From Pirellulaceae bacterium (lineage in GTDB: Bacteria > Planctomycetota > Planctomycetia > Pirellulales > Pirellulaceae), in contig JADHUC010000026.1 of the NCBI GenBank assembly GCA_016784735.1, positions 1 to 53,037 on the forward strand: a stretch of 53,037 nucleotides of DNA. The letters run 5' to 3'. The position numbers and the translations under genes are program-made. Shown piece by piece: positions 1 to 9,900 of this stretch; the first letter of the stretch is position 1; the number at the start of each line of letters is the position of its first letter. Under the pieces are notes generated by a model. That model was not told where the DNA came from. It did no database searches and was given only the letters and a program-made list of their open reading frames with translations.

Positions 1-72
1 GAGAATCCTACGCACACCGTCAAGCGGCGGCGGCGGCTCCAAAACGCTAGCACCACTTGGACCAAACCTGCG

Positions 73-93
73 TTAGGCTGGACTGAAGCCTAA
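73..93. other. Isolated stem-loop in left-edge non-coding stretch
   Basis: Bases 1-223 contain no gene I can support. The only structure seen is a perfect 7-bp stem (TTAGGCT/AGCCTAA) with a 7-nt loop. It lies downstream of the minus-strand channel gene that ends at 224, so it could help end that transcript, but no U-tract follows it. Confidence 0.25.
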
Positions 94-223
94 TCTGATG
101 CTAGCACCGGACAATCGAAGATGGACGGACGACTAGTGCCTGTCGCACGGACGTGGGGCGTCTCCGGCGCCGTGAGTCATAGGACCAAAAGGCGAAAAAC
201 CCGCTACTGTTCCCTAACGCGCT

Positions 224-1933
224 CTAGCCATTCGTGGCCCTGCCCTTCCTGTAGAGGCCGAGGAAGCACTCTTCCGCCTCGGTCGTGCCGATCAACACGA
301 TGTCCGTGTCGGCCGGCAGGGTTTCCGTAGGATTCGGGACCGCCTCCACTCCGCGCTCGGTCCGGATACCCACCACGCTGCACCCCGTCTGTTCTCGGAT
401 CGAGGACTCCGCGATGGTCCGTCCGGCCAACTGGAGCGGCACGCGCACCTTGAACAAGTTTAGCCCTTCCGCAACCATCAGAATCGTGCTGCGTTGGAGC
501 ATGTTCATGACCGCGCCTGTGCCCAACGACGCGTAAGACAGCACGGTATCGGCTCCGGCGCGATGCAGCGTCGCCACGTTCCGTTCGTACGTGGCGCGGC
601 TCAGAATCTGGACGTCGGGGCGAAGCTGTCGGCAGTAAATCGTCAGGTACACGTTCAGGTCGTCATCGCGAGGTGTGACGATGACCGTGGTCGTTTTGCG
701 AATCCCAGCTTGCTCCAACACGTCCAGGTCCGCAGCGCTGCCCATGACGTACTTCGCCGGATCCCGAATCCGCTCGGCCTGTGGCTCGACGATCCTGTAA
801 TCCACCTTACGTCGCGCAAGGGCTCGGGCAGTCGCACACCCAACGCCACCTCCTCCCAGGATCACCACGGGCTCGGCCGACACGTTGTAGATACAGAAGA
901 ATTCGTCGTAGCGGAACATCGCCTCCTTGGAGCCGGCCAGCACGAGAACCGTGTTGTCGTTGATTTTGGTATCGGACCGCGCCGGCTCGAAGCGCCCACG
1001 CTCCCAGACACCGACGACGGTAACACCCAGATTCTGGCGCAGTTGGATCTCGCGGAGCGTCTTTCCCACCAGCGGCGTACTGTGCGCGGTCGCCTCGGCG
1101 ATCAGTAGTTGGTCAAACTTCCCGATCACGTGTGACTTCGCGTCGCCCCCCAGCATCCGCCGGGCGAACGACTGGCCGATCATTTCCTCCAAACGCAGCA
1201 CGTAGTTGCTGCCGGCCAGTTTCAAAATGTCTACCGAGGCTTCGTCGCGTGCCGAGGTAATGATTGGCAGATCCTTCGTCAGTCCGCGCACCGTAAAGGC
1301 CACGTTCGTGTTCGTGACGTCGCTGGCGGTGCTTGCGACCAGCGCGGCCTCCTGCACGCGCGCGGCCGTCCAGGTTTCCGGATCATCCAAGTCGCCAACC
1401 ATCACATTCAGGCCCAGGTCGTGCAGGTTCAAGGCGTCGTCCACGTTCGGCACCAGTATTGCGTACGGGTACTCGTACTGCTCGAGGCGGTCGATCAGGG
1501 TGCTGGTGACCGGGTCGTGGCTGGTCAGCAGGACCTGTCCGCGCATCTCGGCCGGAAGTTGGCGCGGCGCCCGGGCCTCGGCCTGAGCCTTCATCCACGG
1601 TTCGTAAAAGAGCTCGATAAACGTGAATGGTAATAAGACCAGCATGAAAATCATGCCCGAGAGCAGGACGACGATCGAGAAGAGGCGACCGAGGTCCGTG
1701 TGGAAAGTAATGTCCCCGAAGCCAAGTGTGGACATGACCGTGAGCGTCCAATAGAACCCCGTGATCCAACTGTACTCCTGCCCTTCCCACTGCATCAGCA
1801 TGTGGAACGTGATCGAGTATACGGTAATCATCACCGCCAGCACCGCGAAGAATTTCGCTAGCACGCGAAGATTTCGCCGCCCACGTCGGCTGCGGACCGC
1901 TGAGGCTATTTGTGCGGAAAAGGTCTTGAGCAT
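224..1933 (-). CDS. Two-TM potassium channel with two RCK (TrkA-N/TrkA-C) modules
   Basis: This is a predicted inner-membrane K+ channel of 569 aa. TM1 is at about residues 25-46, and the pore loop carries the selectivity filter TLGFGD at 69-74 (a variant of TVGYGD). TM2 is at about 84-108. Two cytoplasmic regulatory units follow. RCK1 covers about 131-342 with a degenerate nucleotide-binding loop. RCK2 begins near 353 with an intact GGGGVG Rossmann loop at 360-365. Each unit ends in a TrkA-C-like domain (about 273-342 and 490-569). In the family, RCK domains gate the pore in response to nucleotides, Ca2+ or, through RCK-C, cyclic di-AMP. Which ligand applies here cannot be read from sequence. 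The gene is monocistronic and divergent from ppa. Confidence 0.93.
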   Translation of the reverse strand: MLKTFSAQIASAVRSRRGRRNLRVLAKFFAVLAVMITVYSITFHMLMQWEGQEYSWITGFYWTLTVMSTLGFGDITFHTDLGRLFSIVVLLSGMIFMLVLLPFTFIELFYEPWMKAQAEARAPRQLPAEMRGQVLLTSHDPVTSTLIDRLEQYEYPYAILVPNVDDALNLHDLGLNVMVGDLDDPETWTAARVQEAALVASTASDVTNTNVAFTVRGLTKDLPIITSARDEASVDILKLAGSNYVLRLEEMIGQSFARRMLGGDAKSHVIGKFDQLLIAEATAHSTPLVGKTLREIQLRQNLGVTVVGVWERGRFEPARSDTKINDNTVLVLAGSKEAMFRYDEFFCIYNVSAEPVVILGGGGVGCATARALARRKVDYRIVEPQAERIRDPAKYVMGSAADLDVLEQAGIRKTTTVIVTPRDDDLNVYLTIYCRQLRPDVQILSRATYERNVATLHRAGADTVLSYASLGTGAVMNMLQRSTILMVAEGLNLFKVRVPLQLAGRTIAESSIREQTGCSVVGIRTERGVEAVPNPTETLPADTDIVLIGTTEAEECFLGLYRKGRATNG

Positions 1934-2161
1934 AGCCCAGTCATCATGGAAGGGATTCTCGGAAAAATCAAGACGGTTCTGCCGGCGACGTCGAGCTTGA
2001 TATCGACGACACTGCGGATCAACTGGAAATCCTCGATGACCGCTTTGGCTCCGCCGCGATTGCCGAAGTGTTTGGCTGTGGCCGTGGCGTCGGTATTTCA
2101 GTACCCTAGAACGTATTCAGCGCCGTCGCACAAGATAAGCCTGCCAACGACAGGTGACGTT

Positions 2162-2698
2162 ATGGACAATTCCTCGCCCTATGCAACAATACCGGCGTTC
2201 ACGGAGTTTTCGTCCGTAGTGAACGCCATTGTCGAGATCCCCAAAGGACGACGCAATAAGTTCGAAGTCGACAAAGAAACGGGGCTGATCAAGCTGGACC
2301 GGTGCCTTTACGCTTCCAGCCACTATCCGGGCGACTACGGCTTTGTGCCTCAGACCCTGGCCGAGGATGGCGATGCCTTGGATATTTTGGTCATGGTGAA
2401 CGAGCCGACTTTCAGCGGCTGTCTGATCAAGGCTCGGGTAATCGGTTTGTTTCGCATGAAGGACCGTGGGGTTGGCGACCAAAAGGTCCTTGCCGTTCCG
2501 GACACCGATCCGCTGTTCGCGGAATATGAGGACCTGGACGATGCGCCGCCGCACTTCCTTCGCGAGGTCGAGCATTTCTTCCTCACCTACAAACAGCTAG
2601 AAGGCGCCGAGGTCCAATCCGAAGGCTGGGCGCGGGCCGATGAGGCGGTGGCAGAAATCGAAGCCTCCGTCGAACGATATCAAGCAGGCGACGATTGA
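2162..2698 (+). CDS. ppa: Soluble inorganic pyrophosphatase (family I)
   Basis: This cytoplasmic enzyme hydrolyses diphosphate to two phosphates and drives biosynthetic reactions forward. The 178-aa product has the family I fold signals: EIPKG near 25, HYPGDYGFVP near 54-63, and the acidic metal cluster D69-G-D71-A-L-D74. The frame stays open upstream to about 1910, but similarity to the family starts only at MDNSSPY. An AGGTGA-like ribosome site lies just ahead of the ATG at 2162, so I chose that start. The length is normal for bacterial PPases. It stands alone, divergent from the K+ channel gene. Confidence 0.95.
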   Translation: MDNSSPYATIPAFTEFSSVVNAIVEIPKGRRNKFEVDKETGLIKLDRCLYASSHYPGDYGFVPQTLAEDGDALDILVMVNEPTFSGCLIKARVIGLFRMKDRGVGDQKVLAVPDTDPLFAEYEDLDDAPPHFLREVEHFFLTYKQLEGAEVQSEGWARADEAVAEIEASVERYQAGDD

Positions 2699-2846
2699 AA
2701 CGACAGCGAAGTGATGCTCAGAATCCTCGGCTACGGTCGATTGTGCTTGTGCCCCTGCAAGGCCTCACTACGCTATGATACGCCGCAGAACGGTCCTCTC
2801 TGCGATCCCTGTTTCCCAAGGTTGTAATTGCCTACGAGGATGCGCC

Positions 2847-3437
2847 ATGTCACGAACGCCACAACTGATTGTCACCTGTCAGATTTGCCGGAAAGAGACG
2901 CACCGGGACGAATCGCTGCCGACCGGATTGGTTCGACCTGCGGTTGCTGAGGTCATCCGCAAGGAACACCCGCAGTGGAAAGACGATGGGTACGTCTGCC
3001 TGGCCGATCTGAACCACTACCGAACACTCTATGTGCAGCAGACGTTAGAAGCGGAAAAGGGCGAGCTGACGGCTCTGGAATCGGACGTGGTTCGCAGTCT
3101 GCGCGAGCATGAACTGCTGTCGGAAAACTTGAACGCGCAGTTCGCGGGCAAGTTGACGTTAGGCCAGCGGCTGGCTGACAGAATTGCACGATTCGGCGGC
3201 AGTTGGACCTTCTTGCTCACCTTTGCCGGCTTCTTGTTCGTGTGGATCGGCGTGATGTTCGCGTTGAACCGCAACGGCCGAATCACGCGACAGCGGCGCG
3301 ATCCTTCAGCACGACGTTTGTGTAGGGAAACGGAATCTCAATCTGTTCTTCATCGAATCGCCTCTTGGCCTGCTCGTACAGATCGAATTCGACAGCTTTC
3401 GTCACACCTGCATCAGCACACCAAGCCCGGACCGTGA
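2847..3437 (+). pseudogene. DUF1003 membrane protein, 3' end lost
   Basis: The start at 2847 is preceded by GAGGA. Residues 1-140 fit DUF1003: an N-terminal CQIC zinc-knuckle-like motif, a GYVCLADLNHYR segment, a coiled stretch (EKGELTALESDVV), and LADRIARFGGSWTF leading into the first membrane helix, which ends around FVWIGV. Family members then have a second helix and a conserved tail. Here the frame runs into Arg-rich sequence (RNGRITRQRRDPSARR) that is simply the antisense of the neighbouring mscS 3' end, from about 3265 on. I infer a deletion or recombination that removed the C-terminal half. The gene may still be expressed as a truncated protein. The role of DUF1003 is not established. 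Confidence 0.72.
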
Positions 3438-4140
3438 GCATGACGCTGGAATCACCAAGTGCAGTGACTTGACAGGTTGTGACTTCCTGAACCTGTGGAT
3501 GCTGGCTTGCCAGTTCCACCAGGATTTGCTTTGCACGGTCAAGGTCGGCTGTGTAAGCGATGCCGATCGGCACGGCAACCATGACTCGCGGATCGACCGA
3601 TGTAAGGTTAAGCGTGATCTGGTTGGCCATCACGGAATTGGGAACAACAACACGCCGGTTGTCGCCTGTGACCAAAATCGTGTAGCCGAGAGTGATGGTC
3701 TCGATGCTCCCGGTTTCCGTGCCGGTCGGCGCGTTTAGCTGAACCCGATCACCGACCCGAAAAGGGCGGTAGATCAGCAATGCGATTCCGCCGATCAGAT
3801 TGCCAAGCGTATTCTGCGCTGCCAGGCCGATCACAACGGAAGCCACACTGACACCGGTCAGCAGCGCCGTCCCCACGCTGCGAAGCTGTGGTATCAAATG
3901 GACGTAGAGAAGCAAAGCCACAACGTACACGAATGCCCTGGCCAACTGGACCAAGAACGGCGCCGCCGTTCGGTCCACCAAGCCCTTACGGTCGTGTTCC
4001 ACGGCACGGTTTACGAGAAACCGCAACACGCGACCGGTTACCCAAGCCAGCAACAGGAAAACCACTGCGTAGAACACGGCTCCCAACGGTGTTGCCGGGT
4101 TGTAGATCTCCTCGTCCACGAACTGCCTGAAAACGTTCAT
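3283..4140 (-). CDS. Small-conductance mechanosensitive channel (MscS family)
   Basis: This inner-membrane channel releases solutes under hypo-osmotic shock. The 285-aa protein has three N-terminal TM helices. The third is the pore-lining type: a GLAAQNTLGNLIGGIALL segment followed by YRPFRVGD, the hallmark entry into the MscS beta domain. The C-terminus ends with the usual IPFPYTNV region. Two ATGs are adjacent (4143 and 4140); the GGAGGG site is better spaced for the one at 4140. The 3' end abuts and overlaps, in antisense, the truncated DUF1003 gene, so this gene's arrival or retention marks the rearrangement point. Confidence 0.92.
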   Translation of the reverse strand: MNVFRQFVDEEIYNPATPLGAVFYAVVFLLLAWVTGRVLRFLVNRAVEHDRKGLVDRTAAPFLVQLARAFVYVVALLLYVHLIPQLRSVGTALLTGVSVASVVIGLAAQNTLGNLIGGIALLIYRPFRVGDRVQLNAPTGTETGSIETITLGYTILVTGDNRRVVVPNSVMANQITLNLTSVDPRVMVAVPIGIAYTADLDRAKQILVELASQHPQVQEVTTCQVTALGDSSVMLTVRAWCADAGVTKAVEFDLYEQAKRRFDEEQIEIPFPYTNVVLKDRAAVA

Positions 4141-4361
4141 CATTCCCTCCGATTGCTGTTAGTTGCATGGCTGACATCCCCTTGGGCATGCGCTTCGCAC
4201 TGCAGACGAGGATTCTCATCTAAACCGCCTTGTCCGTTCAACTGTGATGAAAGTGTAAAGTCAAAGGATCAAATTCGGGCATCGCTTTTGACTCCTCAAT
4301 GGCTAGAGACTGTCAACTTCGTGGTCAACGTCACTTGCAAAACACGACTGTATTCTATCGA

Positions 4362-4565
4362 ATGGAAAGCAACCAATGCCCCATCGTACAAGACAGCGAA
4401 CCGCTGGACCGTGCAGTCGACGAAATGCAGGCCGCCGGCTGTACGACGCTACTGGTGGTACGCGATGACGAACTGGTCGGTGTGCTTACGTCCGAGCACC
4501 TCGGCGATTGGGCCGTGTTGCATACCACCTTGCGAGATCGTGCGGCGGCTCAAAGCGAAACGTGA
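4362..4565 (+). pseudogene. CBS-domain fragment (possible remnant of an M50 protease tail)
   Basis: A 67-aa frame (open from 4299, ATG at 4362) encodes a single CBS-like unit: PIVQDSEPLDRAVDEMQAAG, then TTLLVVRDDELVGVLT, then an EHLGDWAVLHTTLR tail. That tail resembles the second CBS domain at the C-terminus of planctomycete site-2-protease (M50) proteins. No protease part, first CBS domain or membrane segments precede it. CBS domains normally work in pairs, so this is probably a gene remnant, though a stand-alone single-CBS protein is possible. It ends 66 bp before zwf. Confidence 0.5.
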
Positions 4566-4631
4566 CCCGGCGGCGCGGCCGACGATGTCTGCTCGACATG
4601 GACCGGCCCCGCGGCTTTTCGGAATGGAAAC

Positions 4632-6080
4632 ATGAATGAACAACTTGATAACCTCGGGATTGTCGTTGTCGGGGCATCGGGCGACTTGGCGACCAAAAAG
4701 ATCTTTCCCGCTCTGTTCGCATTGTACTGCCAAGGTTGGCTGCCGGAGAAGTTTCGTGTATTCGGATTTGCACGTTCGGAACTGAACGATGCCGAGTTCC
4801 GCCGGAGGATCACGGAACACCTGACATGCCGCTACGTTCCCGGCGAATCCTGCGAACAACGCATGGGCGAGTTCTTGGCCAAGTGCCGCTACGTTCAAGG
4901 TGCCTACGATTCTCGCGATTCGTTCTTGGACCTTTATCAAGTCATGCGAGAGACCGAGGACGGCGAGTCGGCCAACCGGCTTTACTATCTTGCCATCCCG
5001 CCCTCTGTTTTTGTCGACGTCGCTCGCGCGATCGGCGACGCCGGCTTGGTCAGTTGCGGTCCTGGAGAACCTTGGTCGCGAGTGGTCATCGAGAAGCCAT
5101 TCGGTCGCGACCGAGAGTCTTCGGACGAACTGACGCAAGCTCTTTCGCAGGTTTTCTCCGAGAGTCAGACATACCGGATTGACCACTATCTGGGCAAAGA
5201 GGTGATCCAGAACCTGCTGGTCTTGCGTTTTGCCAACATTGTCTTTGAACCATTGTGGAACAACAAGTTCATCGAGTCGGTGCACATCGTGTGGAAGGAG
5301 AACATCGGGCTGGAGGGGCGTGGCGGGTACTTCGACCAGTACGGCATCATCCGCGATGTGATGCAGAACCATCTGCTGCAAATCCTTGCCTTGGTAGCCA
5401 TGGAACCGCCCGCGCGCTTGGACCCGGTTAACATCGCCACGGAAAAGGCCAAAGTCCTGCGTTGCGTACCACCCTTGTCGTTGGATGACGTCGTGTTGGG
5501 GCAATACGGCGAGTCGGAACGCAGCGGACGCAGGTCTCCAGGTTACTTGGATGATTCGAGCGTTCCCAGCGACTCGATCACACCCACTTATGCCGCTACC
5601 AGGCTGCGAATCGGTTGTCCACGTTGGGAGGGCGTGCCATTTCTGATTAGCGCGGGGAAGGGCCTGGACGCCCGCATGACCAAGATCATCATTCGCTTTC
5701 GCAGTGTGTCGGGGAACATGTTCTGCGAACTCGGTGGCTGTCCCACGCCGAACGAGTTGTCGATTCGCGTGCAGCCCGACGAAGCCATCTACCTGTCGCT
5801 GACGAACAAAGTCCCCGGCATGGGCATGACGCTTCAGCCAAGAGATTTGGACCTTCAATACAAGGAGGCCTTTGCCGAGGTCATTCCGGATGCCTACGAG
5901 AGTCTCTTGCTGGACGTGATCGAGGGCGACAGAAGCCTGTTCATTCAGAAGAACGAATTAGAGGCAGCTTGGGACGTGTTCACGCCCGTGCTCCACGAGA
6001 TCGAACGACGGCGCGTGAAGCCCGAGCCATACGAGTTTGGAAGCGAAGGACCTGCGGCGGTAGGCAAATTGACGCCATGA
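4632..6080 (+). CDS. zwf: Glucose-6-phosphate 1-dehydrogenase
   Basis: This cytoplasmic enzyme oxidises glucose-6-phosphate to 6-phosphogluconolactone with NADP+ (or NAD+), the entry step of the oxidative pentose phosphate and Entner-Doudoroff routes. The 482-aa protein has the N-terminal dinucleotide loop GASGDLA at 14-20 and the active-site signature DHYLGKE at 184-190. The C-terminal half fits the family (for example the VQPDEAIYL and DAYESLLLDVIEGD segments), and the length is typical. Its TGA stop overlaps the pgl ATG in an ATGA arrangement, so the two are very likely translationally coupled. Confidence 0.97.
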   Translation: MNEQLDNLGIVVVGASGDLATKKIFPALFALYCQGWLPEKFRVFGFARSELNDAEFRRRITEHLTCRYVPGESCEQRMGEFLAKCRYVQGAYDSRDSFLDLYQVMRETEDGESANRLYYLAIPPSVFVDVARAIGDAGLVSCGPGEPWSRVVIEKPFGRDRESSDELTQALSQVFSESQTYRIDHYLGKEVIQNLLVLRFANIVFEPLWNNKFIESVHIVWKENIGLEGRGGYFDQYGIIRDVMQNHLLQILALVAMEPPARLDPVNIATEKAKVLRCVPPLSLDDVVLGQYGESERSGRRSPGYLDDSSVPSDSITPTYAATRLRIGCPRWEGVPFLISAGKGLDARMTKIIIRFRSVSGNMFCELGGCPTPNELSIRVQPDEAIYLSLTNKVPGMGMTLQPRDLDLQYKEAFAEVIPDAYESLLLDVIEGDRSLFIQKNELEAAWDVFTPVLHEIERRRVKPEPYEFGSEGPAAVGKLTP

Positions 6081-6742
6081 AGCTTGTCACCTTCGACAGT
6101 ATTGCAGAGATGGAGCGTAGTGCGGTCGTGCTTCTCGAAGAGCACTTCTCGTTGCATTGCGGCGTACCGCACGCGGTGATGTTGACCGGCGGGCAGACGC
6201 CCCTTGGCATCTATCGCACGTTCGACCAGACGCCGGTTCCGGTCGATGAATCATTGCGATTATTGATCACGGACGAGCGTCACGTCCCGATGGAATCGCC
6301 CGAAAGCAACTATGGGCGAATGCGAGAGATGGTGCAGGCCCTGGGGATTGACGAATCGCAAGTGATGCGCGTTCACACCGAGTTGGCACTTGACGCGGCG
6401 GCCGTGCGTTATCACGACGAATTGGCGTCTTTCGTCCATGACGGCGGGCGGATTACGTTGGGCATTGCCGGCCTGGGCGCCGATGGCCATGTGGCGTCTT
6501 TGTTCAATGGACGCGATCTGGAACGAGGCCGTGGCAAGTACGCCGTTGCCGTCCCGCGAAGTTCGGGACCGGATCGAGTATCCGTGACGCAAGATCTCCT
6601 CGCTCGCGTCGAACGACTGGTGTTTCTTGTCGCCGGCCCAGAAAAGGACGAAGTCGTGGAGAAGATGCTCAGCGAACCGGAAAGGCTGGTGGCGGGGCGG
6701 GCAGTGCAGGAGGTGCGTAGCGTCGAGTTGTGGCGATCTTGA
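6077..6742 (+). CDS. pgl: 6-phosphogluconolactonase
   Basis: It hydrolyses 6-phosphogluconolactone, the product of the preceding enzyme, to 6-phosphogluconate. The 221-aa protein (DevB/SOL type) has the expected motifs in order: GGQTPLGIYR near 36, TDERHVP near 70, and GIAGLGADGHVASLF near 133-147. The open frame extends back to 5969 inside zwf, but the ATG at 6077 overlaps the zwf stop by 4 bp (ATGA) and matches the family N-terminus. It is downstream partner in a two-gene operon with zwf. Confidence 0.95.
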   Translation: MKLVTFDSIAEMERSAVVLLEEHFSLHCGVPHAVMLTGGQTPLGIYRTFDQTPVPVDESLRLLITDERHVPMESPESNYGRMREMVQALGIDESQVMRVHTELALDAAAVRYHDELASFVHDGGRITLGIAGLGADGHVASLFNGRDLERGRGKYAVAVPRSSGPDRVSVTQDLLARVERLVFLVAGPEKDEVVEKMLSEPERLVAGRAVQEVRSVELWRS

Positions 6743-6911
6743 GGCAGGTTATGGCGTCCCTCTCAAACTTGCCTGCGCTGCTAGCGGTCAATCGCGAAGG
6801 TGGCAATTACGCCGTTTGGCTGTTGTGACCGGTGGACTCGCGACGATTCATCTCGGAAGACGGGTCAGTCGTCGGTGCGGCTGTCAGGTTGCTGTGGCGG
6901 AGATTCCTTGG

Positions 6912-9900
6912 ATGCGACGAAAGCGACGTTGGTCGAGAATATTGCTCGGCATGGCCCTGCTCGCCGCGTTGGTCGTTGCCCTCGGTTGGCGGTGGGTGGG
7001 ACGGTACGTGCGGGACAACGCGAAGCAGCAGCTTGCGGCTCTGAACGGTGCGCCGGTCGAAATCGAGAGTGCCGACCTGGGCCTCGGCGGCTTGGACTTG
7101 AGGGGCGTTCGTTTTTTGGAGGCCGGGTCCGATGGTCCGAAGTGGATGTCGATTGAGCATGCGCGTTTTGAGGTTCCCATCTGGAAGATTTTGTCGGAAG
7201 ATCTGCTCGCCCGGAAGATTGTGGTCGACGATGCCAACATCCGTCTGCGTTTTGATCGCAACGGCAATCTGCTGAACCGGTTTGCTCGGCTCGATAGTGT
7301 CCAGGCACCTCGGCTGCACCTAGACGCACGTAGACTGCGCGTCGAAGTGGTTCAAGACGGACGACCGCCGCTGGTCGCCGATAGCGTTGACCTCGAAATC
7401 CGCGGGCTAGGCGATCGGCTTCGCGCAGACGGCACTGTTGGCCAACTGCTCGATGCACAGTGGAACTTCGAATCGGAGATAGATGGCCGTAATCTGAACA
7501 CCGAGGTCCGATTGGCGACCTCGCAATTGCCTTTCGACACAAAGGAGCTTGACCGCTTGCCCTTTGTCCCGGCAGAATCGCTTGACAATGTGCATGCCCA
7601 AGGCGTGACATCCGCATCGGTGGTTGTACGATACGGCGCAGCGGGGCCTTTTCAGTATCAGATCGACCTCGAACCGAAATCAACGGTCCTGGAAATCCCG
7701 GCGATGGCTCTGCACTTTCGGCAGGCGCAGGGCAAGCTGCAATTCAAGGACGGTGTGCTCTCCGCGCGGCAACTGGCGTCTGAATTCGCCGGCGGACGGG
7801 TAACGGCTGAAGGCACGCTTGATCTCCGCCGACGGCCGTGCGTTGGCCGCGTCTCCTTGGCCGCAAGCAACGTCTCCGTCAGCCGGTTGCCGGACGGTTG
7901 GGCTGCGTCGGAGGAAGTCGAGGGCGTGTTCAGCGGGAAAGCTGAATTGCAGGTGGCGATCGGCGAACGTGATGTGGCCGCCAACGGGCGCGGCGACGGT
8001 ACGATTGATCAAGCGGCGATCTTTGGGCTGCCGACGAGTCCGATCCAGGCCACGCTCGACCTGACCCGGTTGTCGCACGACTTTAGCAATGCATCGACCG
8101 CAGCCGAAGGGACGTTGCGTTTGGGTGTGGAGATGGATGAAGTCGCGGTCCGCGATGTTTGGTCTCGCCTGAAAGTCACGCCGGAGTCGTTGGCGGTTTC
8201 CGTCGACGGGAAAGCGTCGGTCGATGCCTCGCTTGAAATACCGCTGGCCTCGTTCAGCGATACCGCATCTTATCGGGGCAGCGCCGTCGTTTCGTTTGAC
8301 GAGTTGCTCTTGGGCGGCGAGCGACTGACGAATGTGCAGGCCAGCGCCAAGTACGAGGACGGCAGGGCGGACGTGGAATCGTTTGCCGGTCACTTTGGCA
8401 CCAAGGGCCGGATCTCCGGGAACGGCAGCGCCCGCCTTGCCCCACGCGGGCCGATTACCGGACAGGTGGCGTTGGAGCAGACATCTCTGAAGCTCCTGAA
8501 CAAGCTCTTGTCAAAGGGCGTCGGCGACGCCGAGGGCGACGTTTCAGGCGAGTTCACGCTCACCGGCTCGGCGGATCGCTGGAAAGAGTTGGACGCTTGG
8601 GAGGTGAGTGGCGACGTCCGCACGGAGAAGCTCGCCGTGTTCGGACACGCTGTAACCGACGTGGTCTCCCAGGTGAGCTCGAAGGAGGGCGTTGTCTCGT
8701 TCGCCGAAGTGAAAGCAACCTGGAACGGAGCATCCGTGGGTGGCCAGGCCACGATCGACGTCCAGGCTCCGCATTCGTTCGTTGCCGATTTTGCCATCTC
8801 CGAGACACGCGTCTCGAAGATGGCGTCGTCGTTCGACTCAGTACGGCCTCCCGCTGGGCTGGACGCACAAGTAGCTTTCAGCGGGACGTTCAGCGGACGG
8901 CTAACGCCGCTCTCCTGGTCCGCGACGGGCACGGGGCATCTGCGGGACGCGAAGTTCGATCAATTCGCGGTTCCGGAGACGGACTTCGCGTGGAGAATGA
9001 ACCCCGACGAAGTGGCGATCACGGCGGGCGATATCGCGATGTATGCCGGCAAAATCGCGGTTCAAGCGAATTTGCCATTGGATCGTGAAGAAGCCAGCCG
9101 AGCGACCGTGACGTTACGTGGTATCGACGTGGCTTTGGCAGCGAAGCAGTTTGGTGCTCTGCCGATCGAGTTGACGGGAAAAGCCGATGGCGAGCTGACG
9201 CTGACCGATTTCCACGACGCAGCGAAGCTGGCGGCGAGAGCGAATCTGAAAGGTGCATCCACCCGAATACAGACGGTTGCCGTGGACCAACTGGCGGCCG
9301 AACTAGGCATCCAAACGAACGTCGCCGACTATCGACTGACCGGCAATGTGTTGGGCGGTCAGTTTGAATTCTCCGGCAAGACCTCAGTTGACGAAGTGAA
9401 TGTCGAAAACCTGAAGGTGCCGGGAAAGTTGACTCTGCGCGATGTCCGCTTGTCGCAACTCGCCGAGCATCTAAGCCAGAGTACGCACTCCGGCTTGGCG
9501 CCGCTGAGCGGACTATTGACGGCCGAATTAGACGTGACTTCAGGCGGCCCCAAGTTTCAGCCTGAGGGCCAAGGCTGGATCAAATTGCACCAGCTCCAGT
9601 GGGACCGGAAAGAGCTTGCACCCGACACGACCGCCGTCGTGCTGCTGAGTCCTACGTCGCTTCAGATTCGCGACCTTGGCATCCAGCTTGGCGAAGGATC
9701 CATCCGAGGCGAATGGACGACGTTTTTCGACGCACAACACCCCGGCTCGTTTCGGCTGACGGCTACTCGAATCAACGCCAAGCGGCTGCTCGCGCCGTGG
9801 CCTGACATTGCACGCCGATTTGAAGGCATCGTCGATGCGCGGGTCGTTGGCGAACCGGGGGCAAACTGGGTGGGCACGGCGCAGATTGCAGTGACCAGGG

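Noticed and set aside
4449..5858. 469-aa open frame on the minus strand
   Set aside because: It is the antisense of zwf, which has clear catalytic motifs. The frame's protein has low-complexity His/Arg/Gln content and no family signs.
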